Positions 53,365-62,249 of a DNA stretch of 64,000 nucleotides are shown piece by piece. This DNA is from Myxococcales bacterium (lineage in GTDB: Bacteria > Myxococcota_A > Polyangia > Polyangiales > Polyangiaceae). The position numbers were made by a program, and so were the translations under genes. The DNA is taken from the NCBI GenBank assembly GCA_016703425.1, contig JADJCA010000030.1:248001-312000 (forward strand), read 5' to 3'. Positions within the stretch are counted from its first letter, which is position 1, and each line of letters begins with the position of its first letter. Below the pieces are notes generated by a model. That model worked only from the letters and a program-made list of their open reading frames with translations, ran no database searches and had not been told where the DNA came from.

Positions 53365-53802
53365 TCACTCCTGGCCGACGACACCGTAGAGGTCGCCGCC
53401 GGTGTAGCCGCCTGCGAAGTCTTCGTAGCCGTAGGTCGTTGGACCCGTCTGCGGCTCGGCGTCGAAGGAGCTCGGTCCGTCGTAGGGAAACCGCGGTGTA
53501 TAGGTCTCCGACGGCTGCATCTGGAGATCGCTTTGCGCGTCGCGGATCTGCCGCTCCTGTTGAGCCTCGGCCACGCGGTTGCTGGCGGCGTTGGGGAAGT
53601 AATACTGGTACGCGTCGTTGAACACGCGGCCGATGCCTTGCTCGATGCCGCTGCCGTCGAACTCGAGCCCGACGCCGCTCGGGCCTTGGAGGTTGACGCC
53701 ACCGGCGGCGAGGTCGAGCGCGCCTTGCGGCAGGTCGCGCGGCCCTTCCGACCTCGAAACGGGGCTGCCTTCGGCGGTGCAATCAGGGCGACGTTGAACC
53801 AT
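53365..53802 (-). CDS. Hypothetical protein with Pro/Gly/Tyr-rich C-terminus
   Basis: The 145-residue protein has a GGAGAG ribosome site before ATG 53802. The first 20 residues are basic. The middle has GLEFDGSGIEQGIGRVFNDAYQYYF, and the last 50 residues are rich in Tyr, Gly, Pro and Asp (YTGGDLYGV). There is no signal peptide. Codon use resembles its neighbours. It is convergent with the DUF808 gene, 19 bases away. No family is recognised. Confidence 0.6.
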   Translation of the reverse strand: MVQRRPDCTAEGSPVSRSEGPRDLPQGALDLAAGGVNLQGPSGVGLEFDGSGIEQGIGRVFNDAYQYYFPNAASNRVAEAQQERQIRDAQSDLQMQPSETYTPRFPYDGPSSFDAEPQTGPTTYGYEDFAGGYTGGDLYGVVGQE

Positions 53803-54010
53803 GGGAAACTCTCCTCGTTGCGGCGGCCATCGTGACCGCCTCTTCATCCGCTACGCCGCGCCCCGAGACCCGTTACATGGGAGCCGTCGTGGCCCGACGA
53901 ATCGCTCCCACTCCGCCGCTGAGCAAAGGGTCGTCCACGCGTCTCGTCACGGCGACACGGCGGCGACCGATCGCACCTCTGCGAGGAGAAATGTTGGGGG
54001 CACGCCTTGC

Positions 54011-54034
54011 CTATAGTCGTGTATAGCTATATAG
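54011..54034. promoter_or_regulatory. AT-rich palindromic operator/-10 region upstream of the ArsR gene
   Basis: In GC-rich DNA this short AT-rich stretch contains CTATA-N6-TATAG (54011-54026) and the palindrome CTATATAG (54027-54034). It overlaps TATAGC/TATAGT -10-like hexamers just before the ArsR start. It fits a self-regulating ArsR operator. The transcript would be nearly leaderless if this is the -10 box. Confidence 0.55.
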
Positions 54035-54044
54035 CCAAGTGGCA

Positions 54045-54392
54045 ATGAAGGAAGCGCCCCGCCTCAACCTCGCCTTTGCGGCCCTCGCCGATCCCACGCG
54101 GCGTGCGATCTTGGCGCGCCTCGCCAAGGGCGAAGCCACCGTGTCGGAGCTCGCCCAGCCCTTTGGCCTGCGGCAGCCCACCATCTCCAAGCACCTGCGG
54201 GTCCTCGAGGAGGCAGGGCTCATTCGCCAAGCTAGAGACGCGCAGCGGCGGCCTCGGCGCCTCGTCGTCGGCGGGCCTCTCAAAGACGTCGACGCCTGGC
54301 TTGGTCCCTTTCGTGCGCAATGGGAGCGCCGCTTCGACAACTTGGATTCGTACTTGAACAAGCTCAACGAAAAGCCGCGACGAAAGCGGTAG
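54045..54392 (+). CDS. ArsR-family transcriptional regulator
   Basis: This 115-residue protein has a winged helix (LADPTRRAILARLAKGEATVSELAQPFGLRQPTISKHLRVL in shorter blocks, with the recognition helix near 45-60). It belongs to the SRPBCC-associated ArsR subgroup without the metal-binding ELCVC motif, so it probably senses something other than metal. ATG 54045 is chosen; a GTG 6 bases upstream is an alternative and neither has a ribosome site. It is followed after 10 bases by an SRPBCC protein gene. Confidence 0.9.
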   Translation: MKEAPRLNLAFAALADPTRRAILARLAKGEATVSELAQPFGLRQPTISKHLRVLEEAGLIRQARDAQRRPRRLVVGGPLKDVDAWLGPFRAQWERRFDNLDSYLNKLNEKPRRKR

Positions 54393-54402
54393 GAGAAGGC
54401 TC

Positions 54403-54861
54403 ATGCTCGCTGCACAAGGAACAAGCACGAAGCTCGACAAGAGTGTGTTGACCATCTCGTTCGAACGACGGTTCGCGACGCCCCGCGAGCAGGTCTGGGA
54501 CGCGTGGACGAAGGCGGAGCACATCAAACACTGGTGGGATCCCACCGGCGCGCCGCTCCGCCACTGCAGCGTCGACCTCCGGCCCGGGGGCGAGTTTCGC
54601 TTCGAGCACGAAGACGCGGCGCACGGCCCGCCCTTCGCGGGCGTGTACCGGACCCTCGAGCGTCCGACCAAGCTGGTCTTCGAGGCGATGGGCGCCTTGG
54701 GCACCGTGCTCCTCGAGTCGGAGGGCGCGGCGACGCGCATGCTGGTGACGATCCGGTGCGGGTCGCCGGCGCACTTCGACCAATTCGTGAAGCTCGGCGT
54801 CGACGTGGGAACGGGCCGAACGCTCGATAACCTCGTCTCTTACCTCAAAAACGTAGCCTAG
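54403..54861 (+). CDS. SRPBCC (AHSA1-like) domain protein
   Basis: The 152-residue protein has the AHSA1-type pattern: SFERRFATPREQVWDAWTKAEHIKHWWDPTG near the start, RPGGEFRFE in the middle, and a C-terminal helix with LDNLVSYLK. The gene has an AGGAGA site and lies 10 bases after the ArsR gene, a frequent pairing in which the ArsR gene controls the SRPBCC gene. The ligand is unknown. Confidence 0.93.
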   Translation: MLAAQGTSTKLDKSVLTISFERRFATPREQVWDAWTKAEHIKHWWDPTGAPLRHCSVDLRPGGEFRFEHEDAAHGPPFAGVYRTLERPTKLVFEAMGALGTVLLESEGAATRMLVTIRCGSPAHFDQFVKLGVDVGTGRTLDNLVSYLKNVA

Positions 54862-54918
54862 CGCTCGACGCCACCGAAGGCCCTCGCTCGCGGCCGCGTC
54901 GCGCGTTAGAAGTCGTGC

Positions 54919-56178
54919 GTGGACCCATCCACCGCGAGCCGGGCGGCCATCGATGCCGTCTTTCGGATCGAGTCCGGCCGCCTCATCGCGGGGCTGACGC
55001 GGCTCGTCCGCGACGTCGGCCTTGCCGAGGAGCTGGCGCAGGACGCGCTCGTCGCGGCGCTCGAGAAATGGCCGACGTCAGGCGTTCCCGAGAACCCGGG
55101 CGCGTGGCTCATGACGACGGCCAAAAACCGCGCCTTGGACCAGCTCCGAAGACGGAAGCGGGTTGAACGGAAGCACGAAGAGCTTGGCCCCGTGACCGAG
55201 ACCACGTTCGACGCCGAGGCCGCCTATGAAGCCAAGGGCGATGACGTCGGCGACGATCTCCTGCGGCTCGTGTTCATCTCCTGCCACCCGGTTCTCTCGA
55301 TGGATGCGCGCGTTGCGCTCACGCTGCGGTTGCTCGGTGGCCTCACGACCGACGAGATCGCGCGCGCGTTTCTCACCCCTGAGGCCACCATCGCGCAGCG
55401 CATCGTGCGGGCCAAGCGCACCCTGTCGGAGGCGAAGCCCCCGTTCGAGGTGCCGCGCGGTGAGGAGCTCGCCGCTCGCACGTCGTCGGTGCTCGGCGTC
55501 CTCTACCTCATCTTCAACGAAGGCTACGCGGCGACGGCGGGCGATGACTGGGTCAGGCCCGGCCTATGCGAGGACGCGATGCGACTGGGGCGCGTCCTGG
55601 CCGCGTTGATGCCAGGCGACCCGGAGGTGCATGGCCTCCTCGCGCTCATGGAGATCCAGGCTTCGCGAGCGCGAGCGCGCGTTCTGCCCAGCGGGGAGCC
55701 GGTTCTCCTGCTCGAGCAAGATCGGAGCAAGTGGGACCACGTCTTGATTCAACGCGGCCTCGCGGCGCTAGACCGCGCCACGGCCCTCGGTGGCCGAGGC
55801 TCCTATGTGCTCCAAGGCGAGATCGCAGCGTGTCACGGGCGCGCCCGCACGGCGGCCGAGACGGACTGGCGGAGGATCGCCGACCTCTACGGCGAGCTCG
55901 TGAAGCTCACGCCGTCGCCGGTCATCGAGCTCAACCGCGCGGTGGCCATCGCGATGGTCGACGGGCCCGCCGCGGGCCTGCGGCGCCTCGACGCGATCGC
56001 CGACGAGCCAGCCCTTGCGAGGTACCACCTGCTCCCCGCGGTGAGGGGGGATCTCCTCACCAAGGTGGGCCGCTTCGTGGAGGCAAAGGCGGCCTTCGAG
56101 AAGGCCGCCTCGCTGACGCAGAACGCGAAGGAGCGCGCGCTCCTGTCGGCGCGCGCCGCCGCGTGCGACGGGAAGTGA
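54919..56178 (+). CDS. ECF sigma factor of the DUF6596 type (SigJ/ECF42-like)
   Basis: This 419-residue protein has ECF region 2 (about 12-85: LAEELAQDALVAALEKWPTSGVPENPGAWLMTTAKNRALD in family blocks) and region 4 (about 120-175: LTTDEIARAFLTPEATIAQRIVRAKRTL). A long helical C-terminal extension with TPR-like repeats is characteristic of the ECF42/DUF6596 group. This group is often linked to DGPF-domain proteins, none of which is adjacent. It starts with GTG 54919, 57 bases after the SRPBCC gene. Confidence 0.9.
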   Translation: MDPSTASRAAIDAVFRIESGRLIAGLTRLVRDVGLAEELAQDALVAALEKWPTSGVPENPGAWLMTTAKNRALDQLRRRKRVERKHEELGPVTETTFDAEAAYEAKGDDVGDDLLRLVFISCHPVLSMDARVALTLRLLGGLTTDEIARAFLTPEATIAQRIVRAKRTLSEAKPPFEVPRGEELAARTSSVLGVLYLIFNEGYAATAGDDWVRPGLCEDAMRLGRVLAALMPGDPEVHGLLALMEIQASRARARVLPSGEPVLLLEQDRSKWDHVLIQRGLAALDRATALGGRGSYVLQGEIAACHGRARTAAETDWRRIADLYGELVKLTPSPVIELNRAVAIAMVDGPAAGLRRLDAIADEPALARYHLLPAVRGDLLTKVGRFVEAKAAFEKAASLTQNAKERALLSARAAACDGK

Positions 56179-56240
56179 CGGGCGATTCGGACCGCGCGCC
56201 CGTGTGGTCGCCGCGTCGTCTCGCCGGTGGTCCGGAGCTA

Positions 56241-56984
56241 CTACTTCGCGCAGTCGCCCTTCGAACCGGTCCACGTGCCACCCTTGTCGGCGGCCGTCGC
56301 ACCGTACGTCCCGTCGATCTTGTCGCCGCTCAGCGTGCCGTTGGCGACGCCACCGGTCGACACAGTGAGCGCGATCGCGCTGCCCGAAAGCGTGCCACTC
56401 AAGAGCCCCGAGCCGCCGGTGGCTTCGGTGTAGCTGCCCGAGAGCTTGTTGTCAGCGCCTTGAACCAAGTTCCACGTCCCGCCGCCTTTTCCTGCCGGTG
56501 TGCTGACGTAGCTCCCGCAATACACGTTCACCGCGCCGCTCACCGCCGCCTGCAACGCAAACGAACCGGGGCCGTTCGGGCCGGTGTACGTGCCGCTGAG
56601 CGTCGAGCCCGTGAGGGTACCGGTCAACGTGTAGCCGTTGCCCGTAATGGAGAGCGTCTTGGTCGCTTCGTCGTACGTGCCGGTGACCGAGACCGTTTTG
56701 CCGCCACCGAGGGTAAGCGTCGCGACGACGGTGTTGGTCGCGCCGGGCTCGCCGGCGAGCGGGTGCAACGACGCGACCTTGGTGCCGCTAGGAAGCGTCG
56801 CGTCGATGGTGCCGGATTCGCCCTTGCCCGTGAGGGTGCCGCGGAACGCGACCCCGTTGGTCGCCGAGGGCGTGCCGGTACCGGTGCCAGTGCTGTTGCT
56901 GGGGGTGCTGTCACTTGAGCAAGCGAGGAGGGTGACGGTGAGAGTGGAGAATGCGACGGCACGGGCAAGGCGGAGAATGTTCAT
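56241..56984 (-). CDS. Putative lipoprotein with Thr/Gly/Ser-rich beta repeats
   Basis: The 247-residue protein has a lipobox (LLAC, Cys22) and a low-complexity Thr/Gly linker. A beta-rich region follows with repeated LSG-T-Y/L-x-G motifs (TLTGTLTGSTLSGTYTG, KLSGSYTEATGGSGLLSGTL), like the repeat proteins of secreted adhesins. No family is recognised. The upstream gap to the divergent gene at 57354 (369 bases) contains a strong inverted repeat, described separately. Confidence 0.7.
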   Translation of the reverse strand: MNILRLARAVAFSTLTVTLLACSSDSTPSNSTGTGTGTPSATNGVAFRGTLTGKGESGTIDATLPSGTKVASLHPLAGEPGATNTVVATLTLGGGKTVSVTGTYDEATKTLSITGNGYTLTGTLTGSTLSGTYTGPNGPGSFALQAAVSGAVNVYCGSYVSTPAGKGGGTWNLVQGADNKLSGSYTEATGGSGLLSGTLSGSAIALTVSTGGVANGTLSGDKIDGTYGATAADKGGTWTGSKGDCAK

Positions 56985-57125
56985 GGTGCGACAGGACCAC
57001 GGGGGCCTGCCGCTCCGCAAGCGCGATACGCGCGCGCCGCATGAACATGTGGCGGCGTTGACCGTTCCTCGCGTCCACCGCTGCTCGACTCGACCTCCAC
57101 GATCGGAGCCGGGGCACGTCGCCGC

Positions 57126-57174
57126 GTGTATCAACCGCGCTTGATACACCTCACCCGGTGTATCGCCCTGTATC
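57126..57174. promoter_or_regulatory. Inverted repeat and TGTATC boxes between divergent genes
   Basis: A perfect 9-bp inverted repeat (GTGTATCAA-N6-TTGATACAC, 57126-57149) is followed by two more TGTATC boxes near 57158 and 57169 in the same 50-base stretch. It is likely an operator for a dimeric regulator controlling one or both divergent genes (56984 minus, 57354 plus). The rest of the 56985-57353 gap shows nothing recognisable. Confidence 0.6.
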
Positions 57175-57353
57175 GGGCGGGCCATCCTGATCGAGACACG
57201 CCCGCCGTGGAAATTCATCGGCAAATTGCCATCTCCTCGCGTTGGCCCGAGCCCTGCAACGAAGGACGTCATCGCTGACGAGACGCTGGAGGCCGGGGAT
57301 GTTCCCTGGCCGGAGGCGGGACGCAGCGACCCAACCAAAAGGCAGTGGTCATC

Positions 57354-58310
57354 ATGCGCAAACATCTCGCGTTCGGTCTCGCTCTCGCACTCACTGGCAT
57401 CGTCGCGGCGGAGAAGGTCGCGGAGGCCGCGCCGATCGTCGGCCAGAAGACGTACGGGAAGAACTTTCAGCGCTCTTCGTACAAGGGCGACTTCGGCGCG
57501 AGCTTCGAGGCCGGCGCCAACGCCTACGCCCGCGACTACGCGCAGCTCTGCGCGTCGACGGCCCCCGCCGTGCAGTGCACCGGTCCGATGGCCAGCGGCT
57601 TCATGGGCAACATCTGCAAGGCCATCTGGCAGCCCATCAACACGCAATATTGCGCGAAGAACGTGGGCACGAAGATGGGCTTCGGCGCTTACGGCGGCAC
57701 CGAGGCCGACGTTCGCCTCTTCGGGAAGGACCTCGAGATCTTCGACCTCAGCGCCGACGCCAAGATCGAGCCCAACGAGGTGTCCACCGGCTACGGCATC
57801 TACGTCGCGGGCATCAAGCTGTCGGGCAAGCGCTACGGCGCCGAGATCAATCGCTCCGTCCCGCTCGCTGAGCGCACGCTGGTTCGCGCCACCGGCGACT
57901 TCATGTTGGGCCCCGTGCCCGTGACGGTCTCGGCGTCCGCCGTCGGCTCCCTCGGCATCGACTTCAACCTCGCGGCCGGCACAGCGCAGGTGTCGGCGAC
58001 GGTCGAGCCCTACGCCGAGGTCGACGGCGTCTTCTCGGCGGGTGTTGGCACGAGCTTCGCGAGCGTCGGTATCGAAGGCGAGCTGCTCTTGGCGCGGGTC
58101 GGCATCCCCGGCAGCGCGACGGTCGTGTGGCAAGGTGGCCGCGCTTTCCAGTACAACGCCTCGCTTGACCTCACCCTCCGCACGCTCGATGGCAGCGTCT
58201 CGCTCTACGGACAGGTTGCGGGGTACAAGAAGTCGCTCGAGATCACCTCGTGGGACGGCCTCAACTGGAGCTGGAACCTCGGCTCCGCGCAAGGCAACTT
58301 CAACCTCTGA
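57354..58310 (+). CDS. Secreted beta-rich protein of unknown function
   Basis: This 318-residue protein has a signal peptide (MRKHLAFGLALALTG, cleavage near AEA-A, about residue 27). A mostly beta domain follows (TYGKNFQRSSYKGDFGASFEAGANAYARDY, GLGIDFNLAAGTAQVSATVEPYAEVDGV, in part), with aromatic/Gly-rich repeats. ATG 57354 is chosen; a GTG 9 bases upstream is in frame. It precedes a HEAT-repeat gene by 56 bases, and a functional link is possible. Confidence 0.65.
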   Translation: MRKHLAFGLALALTGIVAAEKVAEAAPIVGQKTYGKNFQRSSYKGDFGASFEAGANAYARDYAQLCASTAPAVQCTGPMASGFMGNICKAIWQPINTQYCAKNVGTKMGFGAYGGTEADVRLFGKDLEIFDLSADAKIEPNEVSTGYGIYVAGIKLSGKRYGAEINRSVPLAERTLVRATGDFMLGPVPVTVSASAVGSLGIDFNLAAGTAQVSATVEPYAEVDGVFSAGVGTSFASVGIEGELLLARVGIPGSATVVWQGGRAFQYNASLDLTLRTLDGSVSLYGQVAGYKKSLEITSWDGLNWSWNLGSAQGNFNL

Positions 58311-58365
58311 GCCATACGCGACCGCGGCATCAAAACTGCACTTCCGAAGGTGGAAGAGGAACCCG

Positions 58366-60245
58366 ATGAAGAAGACCCCCGTCGTGACCGCCGCCGCTCT
58401 CGTGTGCCTCGCCGTGGGGGGCTTCTTTGTCTGGAAGCGTCCCGCCGGTGCCGATGGTGCTGGAGCCGTGAAGGTCACGGCGTCCGCTTCGGCCGGCGTC
58501 ACCAAGGCCGCGACGAGCGCGCCGGCTCGTGCCGCGGCACGTGAGCGCACCTTCAAGCGCGGCGCGCACTTCCTCTACGATGTCTCCGCCACGCGGACGT
58601 TCGGCGCCCCGAACGGCGCGGGCGGGCAGGGATGACCCTCACCGGTGCGCTCTCGTTTACCGTCGTCGGGGCCACCGACGACGGAGCGGCGGTGCGCGTG
58701 GCCCTCGGCAACGCGAAGCGTACCGACACGCCGGCCATCGAGAAGCCGCGGGCCACCAGCGCCGACTTCGCGACGCCGTTCTTTGTCGTTCTCAAAGGCG
58801 ATGGCTCGATGCCCGCGCTGCACTTCCCGCGCACCATGCCCGGCGAAGCGCGGCGGTACCTTCGGTCCGTGGTCTCGTCGATGCAGCTCGTGGACGGCGG
58901 CGCCGCCGAGTCGTGGAACGTCACGGAGATCGACGAAGCAGGGCAGTTCGTCGCCGGGTACCGTCGCGACGGGGCAGGCGTGACGAAGAACAAGCTTCGC
59001 TACGAGCTCGTGCGCGGCTCGCAGGGCCTCGTGCCCGTGTCGACCGTTGGTAAGTACGACTGCGTCGGCGGCTCAAAGCTCACGCTCGACGTCGCTTCCG
59101 GGTGGCCCGCCACCGTGGACGAAGATCTGGTCACGACGGCCACCTTTCAGGGCGGGCAGCTCGCCATGAAAGCGCTCACCAAGGCGCGGCTCCTCTCGAG
59201 CTCCGAAGCACGCGAGCACATCGGCAGCTTCGAGGCCGCCATGGCGACCTTCGACCCTGACACCGACGCGCTGGGCGAAGACATGGAGCTCGCGCGCAAG
59301 AACGCCGACGAAGGGTTGGTTAAGGGCGCGACCCTCACGGACCTCCGCGGCGACTACGAAGCGGCGAAGGATTCCAAGGGACGAACGCGGGCCGTCGCGC
59401 GCCTCGGCGCGCTCCTTCGGACGCAACCGGAGGCCATCAAGGAGGCGCGCGCGGCGCTCCTCGCGCCGAACACCAAGGAGGCGACGGCCAAGGCCATCGC
59501 GTCGGCGCTCGGCTCAGCGAACAGTCCCGAGGCGCAGCGCGCGCTCGCCGACGCGCTCAAGAGCGACGCCGTGCCGCCGGCCGTGAAAAACGATGCGGCC
59601 ATCTCGCTCGGTCTGAGCGAGAAGCCGTCCCCCGAGGGGCGCGCCGCGCTCAAGGTCGCCTCGACGTCCAAAGAGCCGGACGTGGCGGCGACAGCCACGC
59701 TCGCCCTCGGTAGCGCCGCCAACAACATGCAGAAGAGCGGCGAGGATCCCAAAGACATCGTGGCGGATCTGTTGGCTCGCTTGGACGCCGCGACCGACGC
59801 GGCGGAGAAGGTCCTCGTCCTCGATGCGCTCGGCAACAGCGCCGACGCACGCGCGCTTCCGGCCATCAAGGCGCGCGTGGCCGAGCCCGAGAGCTCGGTG
59901 CGCGCCGCCGCCGTCGGCGCGCTTCGCTTCCAGAAGGAGGAGACCGTCGACGCGATCTTGAGCGCCGTCGTGACGGACCCCGACGTCATGGTGCGCAAGG
60001 CGGCGCTCATGGCGATGGCGCAGCGCAACGTCGTGCCGCTGCTCGCCGGCTACGATCGCGTCATCAAGACGGAGCCGCAGGCCGATCTCCGAAAGAGCGC
60101 CATCCGCGTGCTGGCTCGCTCGGTGGATGCGGCGGCCGAGGTGGCGACGCTCCTCGTCTGGTCGTCGCAGAATGATCCCGATGAGTCAGTGAAGCAAGCG
60201 GCCACCGAGGCCCTCTCGCGTCCGCGGGCGCCCTCGGCGAAGTGA
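58366..60245 (+). pseudogene. Exported HEAT-repeat protein, split by a one-base slip
   Basis: The first frame (58366-58635) encodes an N-terminal membrane/signal segment, an Ala/Ser/Thr linker and the start of a beta domain ending GGQG. The second frame begins at ATG 58632 (MTLTGALSFTVVGATDDG) and continues the same domain, which in myxobacterial relatives is a vitellogenin-N-like or beta module. Then come HEAT/PBS-lyase-like helical repeats (about 240-530 of the second part, AREALRKA-type pairs). A missing base near the GGG run at 58629-58631 would unite them. An alternative is two coupled genes (ATGA overlap), but the second has no signal. Confidence 0.75.
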
Positions 60246-60406
60246 GCGGCGACCATCGCTGCGTCTGCGGCGCGCGTTCGACGGCGCATCCAGCGCGAGG
60301 TCGGCCCGAAGCTGAGCCGACCTCGCTGGCGAAGTTTGCGCAGATTTGCAAGGTGGCCGGTTCGTGCGGCGAGAGCGCGGCAGCGCCACCACACCGACTG
60401 GCTCGA

Positions 60407-62149
60407 TCACTGTGGAAGTGGAATGCCCGCGAGCTTGCCGAAACATTGCACGCCGGAGGGTCCCAAGGCGCAGGTGTTCGCGCCGTGGGCCGCAACGGCG
60501 GTAACGCCCGTCGGGCCCTTGATGATGGTCTGCGACAGCTGATCGCCGGTGACGTTGGGGCCGAGCTGACCGCTCTCGTTCCTGCCCCAGCAAACGATCT
60601 CTTTCGGCGTGGCGAGATGGCACGCGTGAAAGTCGCCCAAGGTCACGAACGTGGGGGTGTAGGTGACGAAGACGATCGGGCCGCTCCCAAAGGTCCCTCG
60701 GGTGATGGTGCCGACGCCCTTGGGCGTCAGTTGCGCGGTCGTGGTGCCGTCGGCGAGCTGGCCAAAAGCGTTGGATCCCCAGCACTGCAGCGACGCACCA
60801 GCTCCCATCAGGCAAGAGCTCGTCGACCCAAGCGACACGTTCTCGACTTGCGTCGAGCGTGGACCGCCATCGAGCAGCGTCGCGAGCGTCGCCAGCGCCG
60901 GCGCGTTGCGGCTCGCCGTCGAGCCGTCGCCAAGCTGCCCGCTCGAGTTGTCTCCCCAGCAGCGCAGGTCGGTGCCCGCGCCGGCGCAGCTGTGCCCGCG
61001 CCCTGCGCCCACGACGAGCGGGGGCGCGCCTGTGGTGGCCGTCGCCGGTACGACAACGGGCGTCCGTGCGCTCGTCTCCGTGGCTTGATCGCCGAGCTGG
61101 CCGGTGCCGTTCGCTCCCCAACAATAGGCGGCGCGCGTCGGCGTTGTCGCGGCCGCACACGCGTGCGCATCACCGAGCGCGAGGTTCGTCACGCCGCCGA
61201 TGGCGGCGACCTCGCGCGGCAACGTCGACGTCACGGGGTTGGAGCCGTCGCCGAGCTGTCCGCTCGCGTTGGAACCCCAACACATGACTTTCCCCGTCGT
61301 CAGCAGGGCGCAACTGAACTGGTTGCCCGCAGCCACCGCCTTCGCGGGCGGGAGGCCGAAAACGGTGGCCGGCGTCGCCCGCGCGATCGTGCTGCCGTCG
61401 CCGAGTTGCCCTTTGTCGTTTGCGCCCCAGCAGCCGACAGCGCCCGTCGCGAGCAGCACGCACCCGTGATCGAAGCCGACCGCGAGGGCCGCGGTCGTCG
61501 TGTCATAGGGACCGGAGGGGAGCGGGATCGACGGCGGCACCACGATAGGTTGCGCGTCGGCGCTCGCACCGTCGCTCGTGTCGCTCACGCCACCGTCGTT
61601 CACCCCGCCGTCGACGAGAGCGCCGCCGCCGGCGACTTGCATGAGCACCGACTCATCACAATCCGCTCCGCAGGAGACCTCGGCGGCGAGGCAGGCCCCG
61701 CGCACGCACGTCTCGGTTTCAAGGCAGGTCACGCCCAGACAAGAGAGCCGAAGATCGACGCGCATCTTGATTTCCGTGCGCCGCTCGAAGCGAAGCTGTC
61801 GCTTGGCGACGATGCATCCCGGCGCGTTCTGCGCTTCGAGGCACGCGTCGGCGCTCTGGCCATCGGCGCGAGTCATCACGGACAATGCGAGACTCGAGTC
61901 CTTGGCTCCTCCCGGTACGACCACGACCGAGCCGAGGTGGCCATCGGCGTCGCAGCGGGTCGACGAGGACGATGGCGCGCCGCCCTTGAGCTCGCGAAGC
62001 GTGGGGGCGACGACTAGGACGGCGCCGGAGCCCTTCCCACAGGGCACTTCGCTGAAGACGTCGAGGGTGAGGGAGGTTGGCGTCGCGCAGTGTGACGTCG
62101 CGCCAAGGGTCGTCGCCAACGCCAAGGCCGCGAGACGCACGCGGGTCAT
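60407..62149 (-). CDS. RCC1-repeat lipoprotein
   Basis: The 580-residue protein has a lipobox-like HCA segment (Cys about 21), a Cys-rich and Asp/Gly linker, and at least six RCC1-type repeats. Each contains CWGxNxxGQLGDG and a following CALxTTGKVxCWG-like strand, starting about residue 235. Together they form a beta-propeller. RCC1-repeat lipoproteins are common in myxobacteria and have unknown surface roles. Confidence 0.9.
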   Translation of the reverse strand: MTRVRLAALALATTLGATSHCATPTSLTLDVFSEVPCGKGSGAVLVVAPTLRELKGGAPSSSSTRCDADGHLGSVVVVPGGAKDSSLALSVMTRADGQSADACLEAQNAPGCIVAKRQLRFERRTEIKMRVDLRLSCLGVTCLETETCVRGACLAAEVSCGADCDESVLMQVAGGGALVDGGVNDGGVSDTSDGASADAQPIVVPPSIPLPSGPYDTTTAALAVGFDHGCVLLATGAVGCWGANDKGQLGDGSTIARATPATVFGLPPAKAVAAGNQFSCALLTTGKVMCWGSNASGQLGDGSNPVTSTLPREVAAIGGVTNLALGDAHACAAATTPTRAAYCWGANGTGQLGDQATETSARTPVVVPATATTGAPPLVVGAGRGHSCAGAGTDLRCWGDNSSGQLGDGSTASRNAPALATLATLLDGGPRSTQVENVSLGSTSSCLMGAGASLQCWGSNAFGQLADGTTTAQLTPKGVGTITRGTFGSGPIVFVTYTPTFVTLGDFHACHLATPKEIVCWGRNESGQLGPNVTGDQLSQTIIKGPTGVTAVAAHGANTCALGPSGVQCFGKLAGIPLPQ

Positions 62150-62249
62150 CGAGCCAGTGTAGCGCGTGGGACTTTTGTCAGCCCAAAGGACTTCGAGCGG
62201 TCCGGGGCGTCCGTGTAGGGAAGGGCGCGCAAACGGGGAACTTGGGCGC

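Noticed and set aside
60242..62017. Long plus-strand open frame (591 codons) opposite the RCC1 gene.
   Set aside because: It mirrors the RCC1 repeats in antisense and lacks a ribosome site or family signature.
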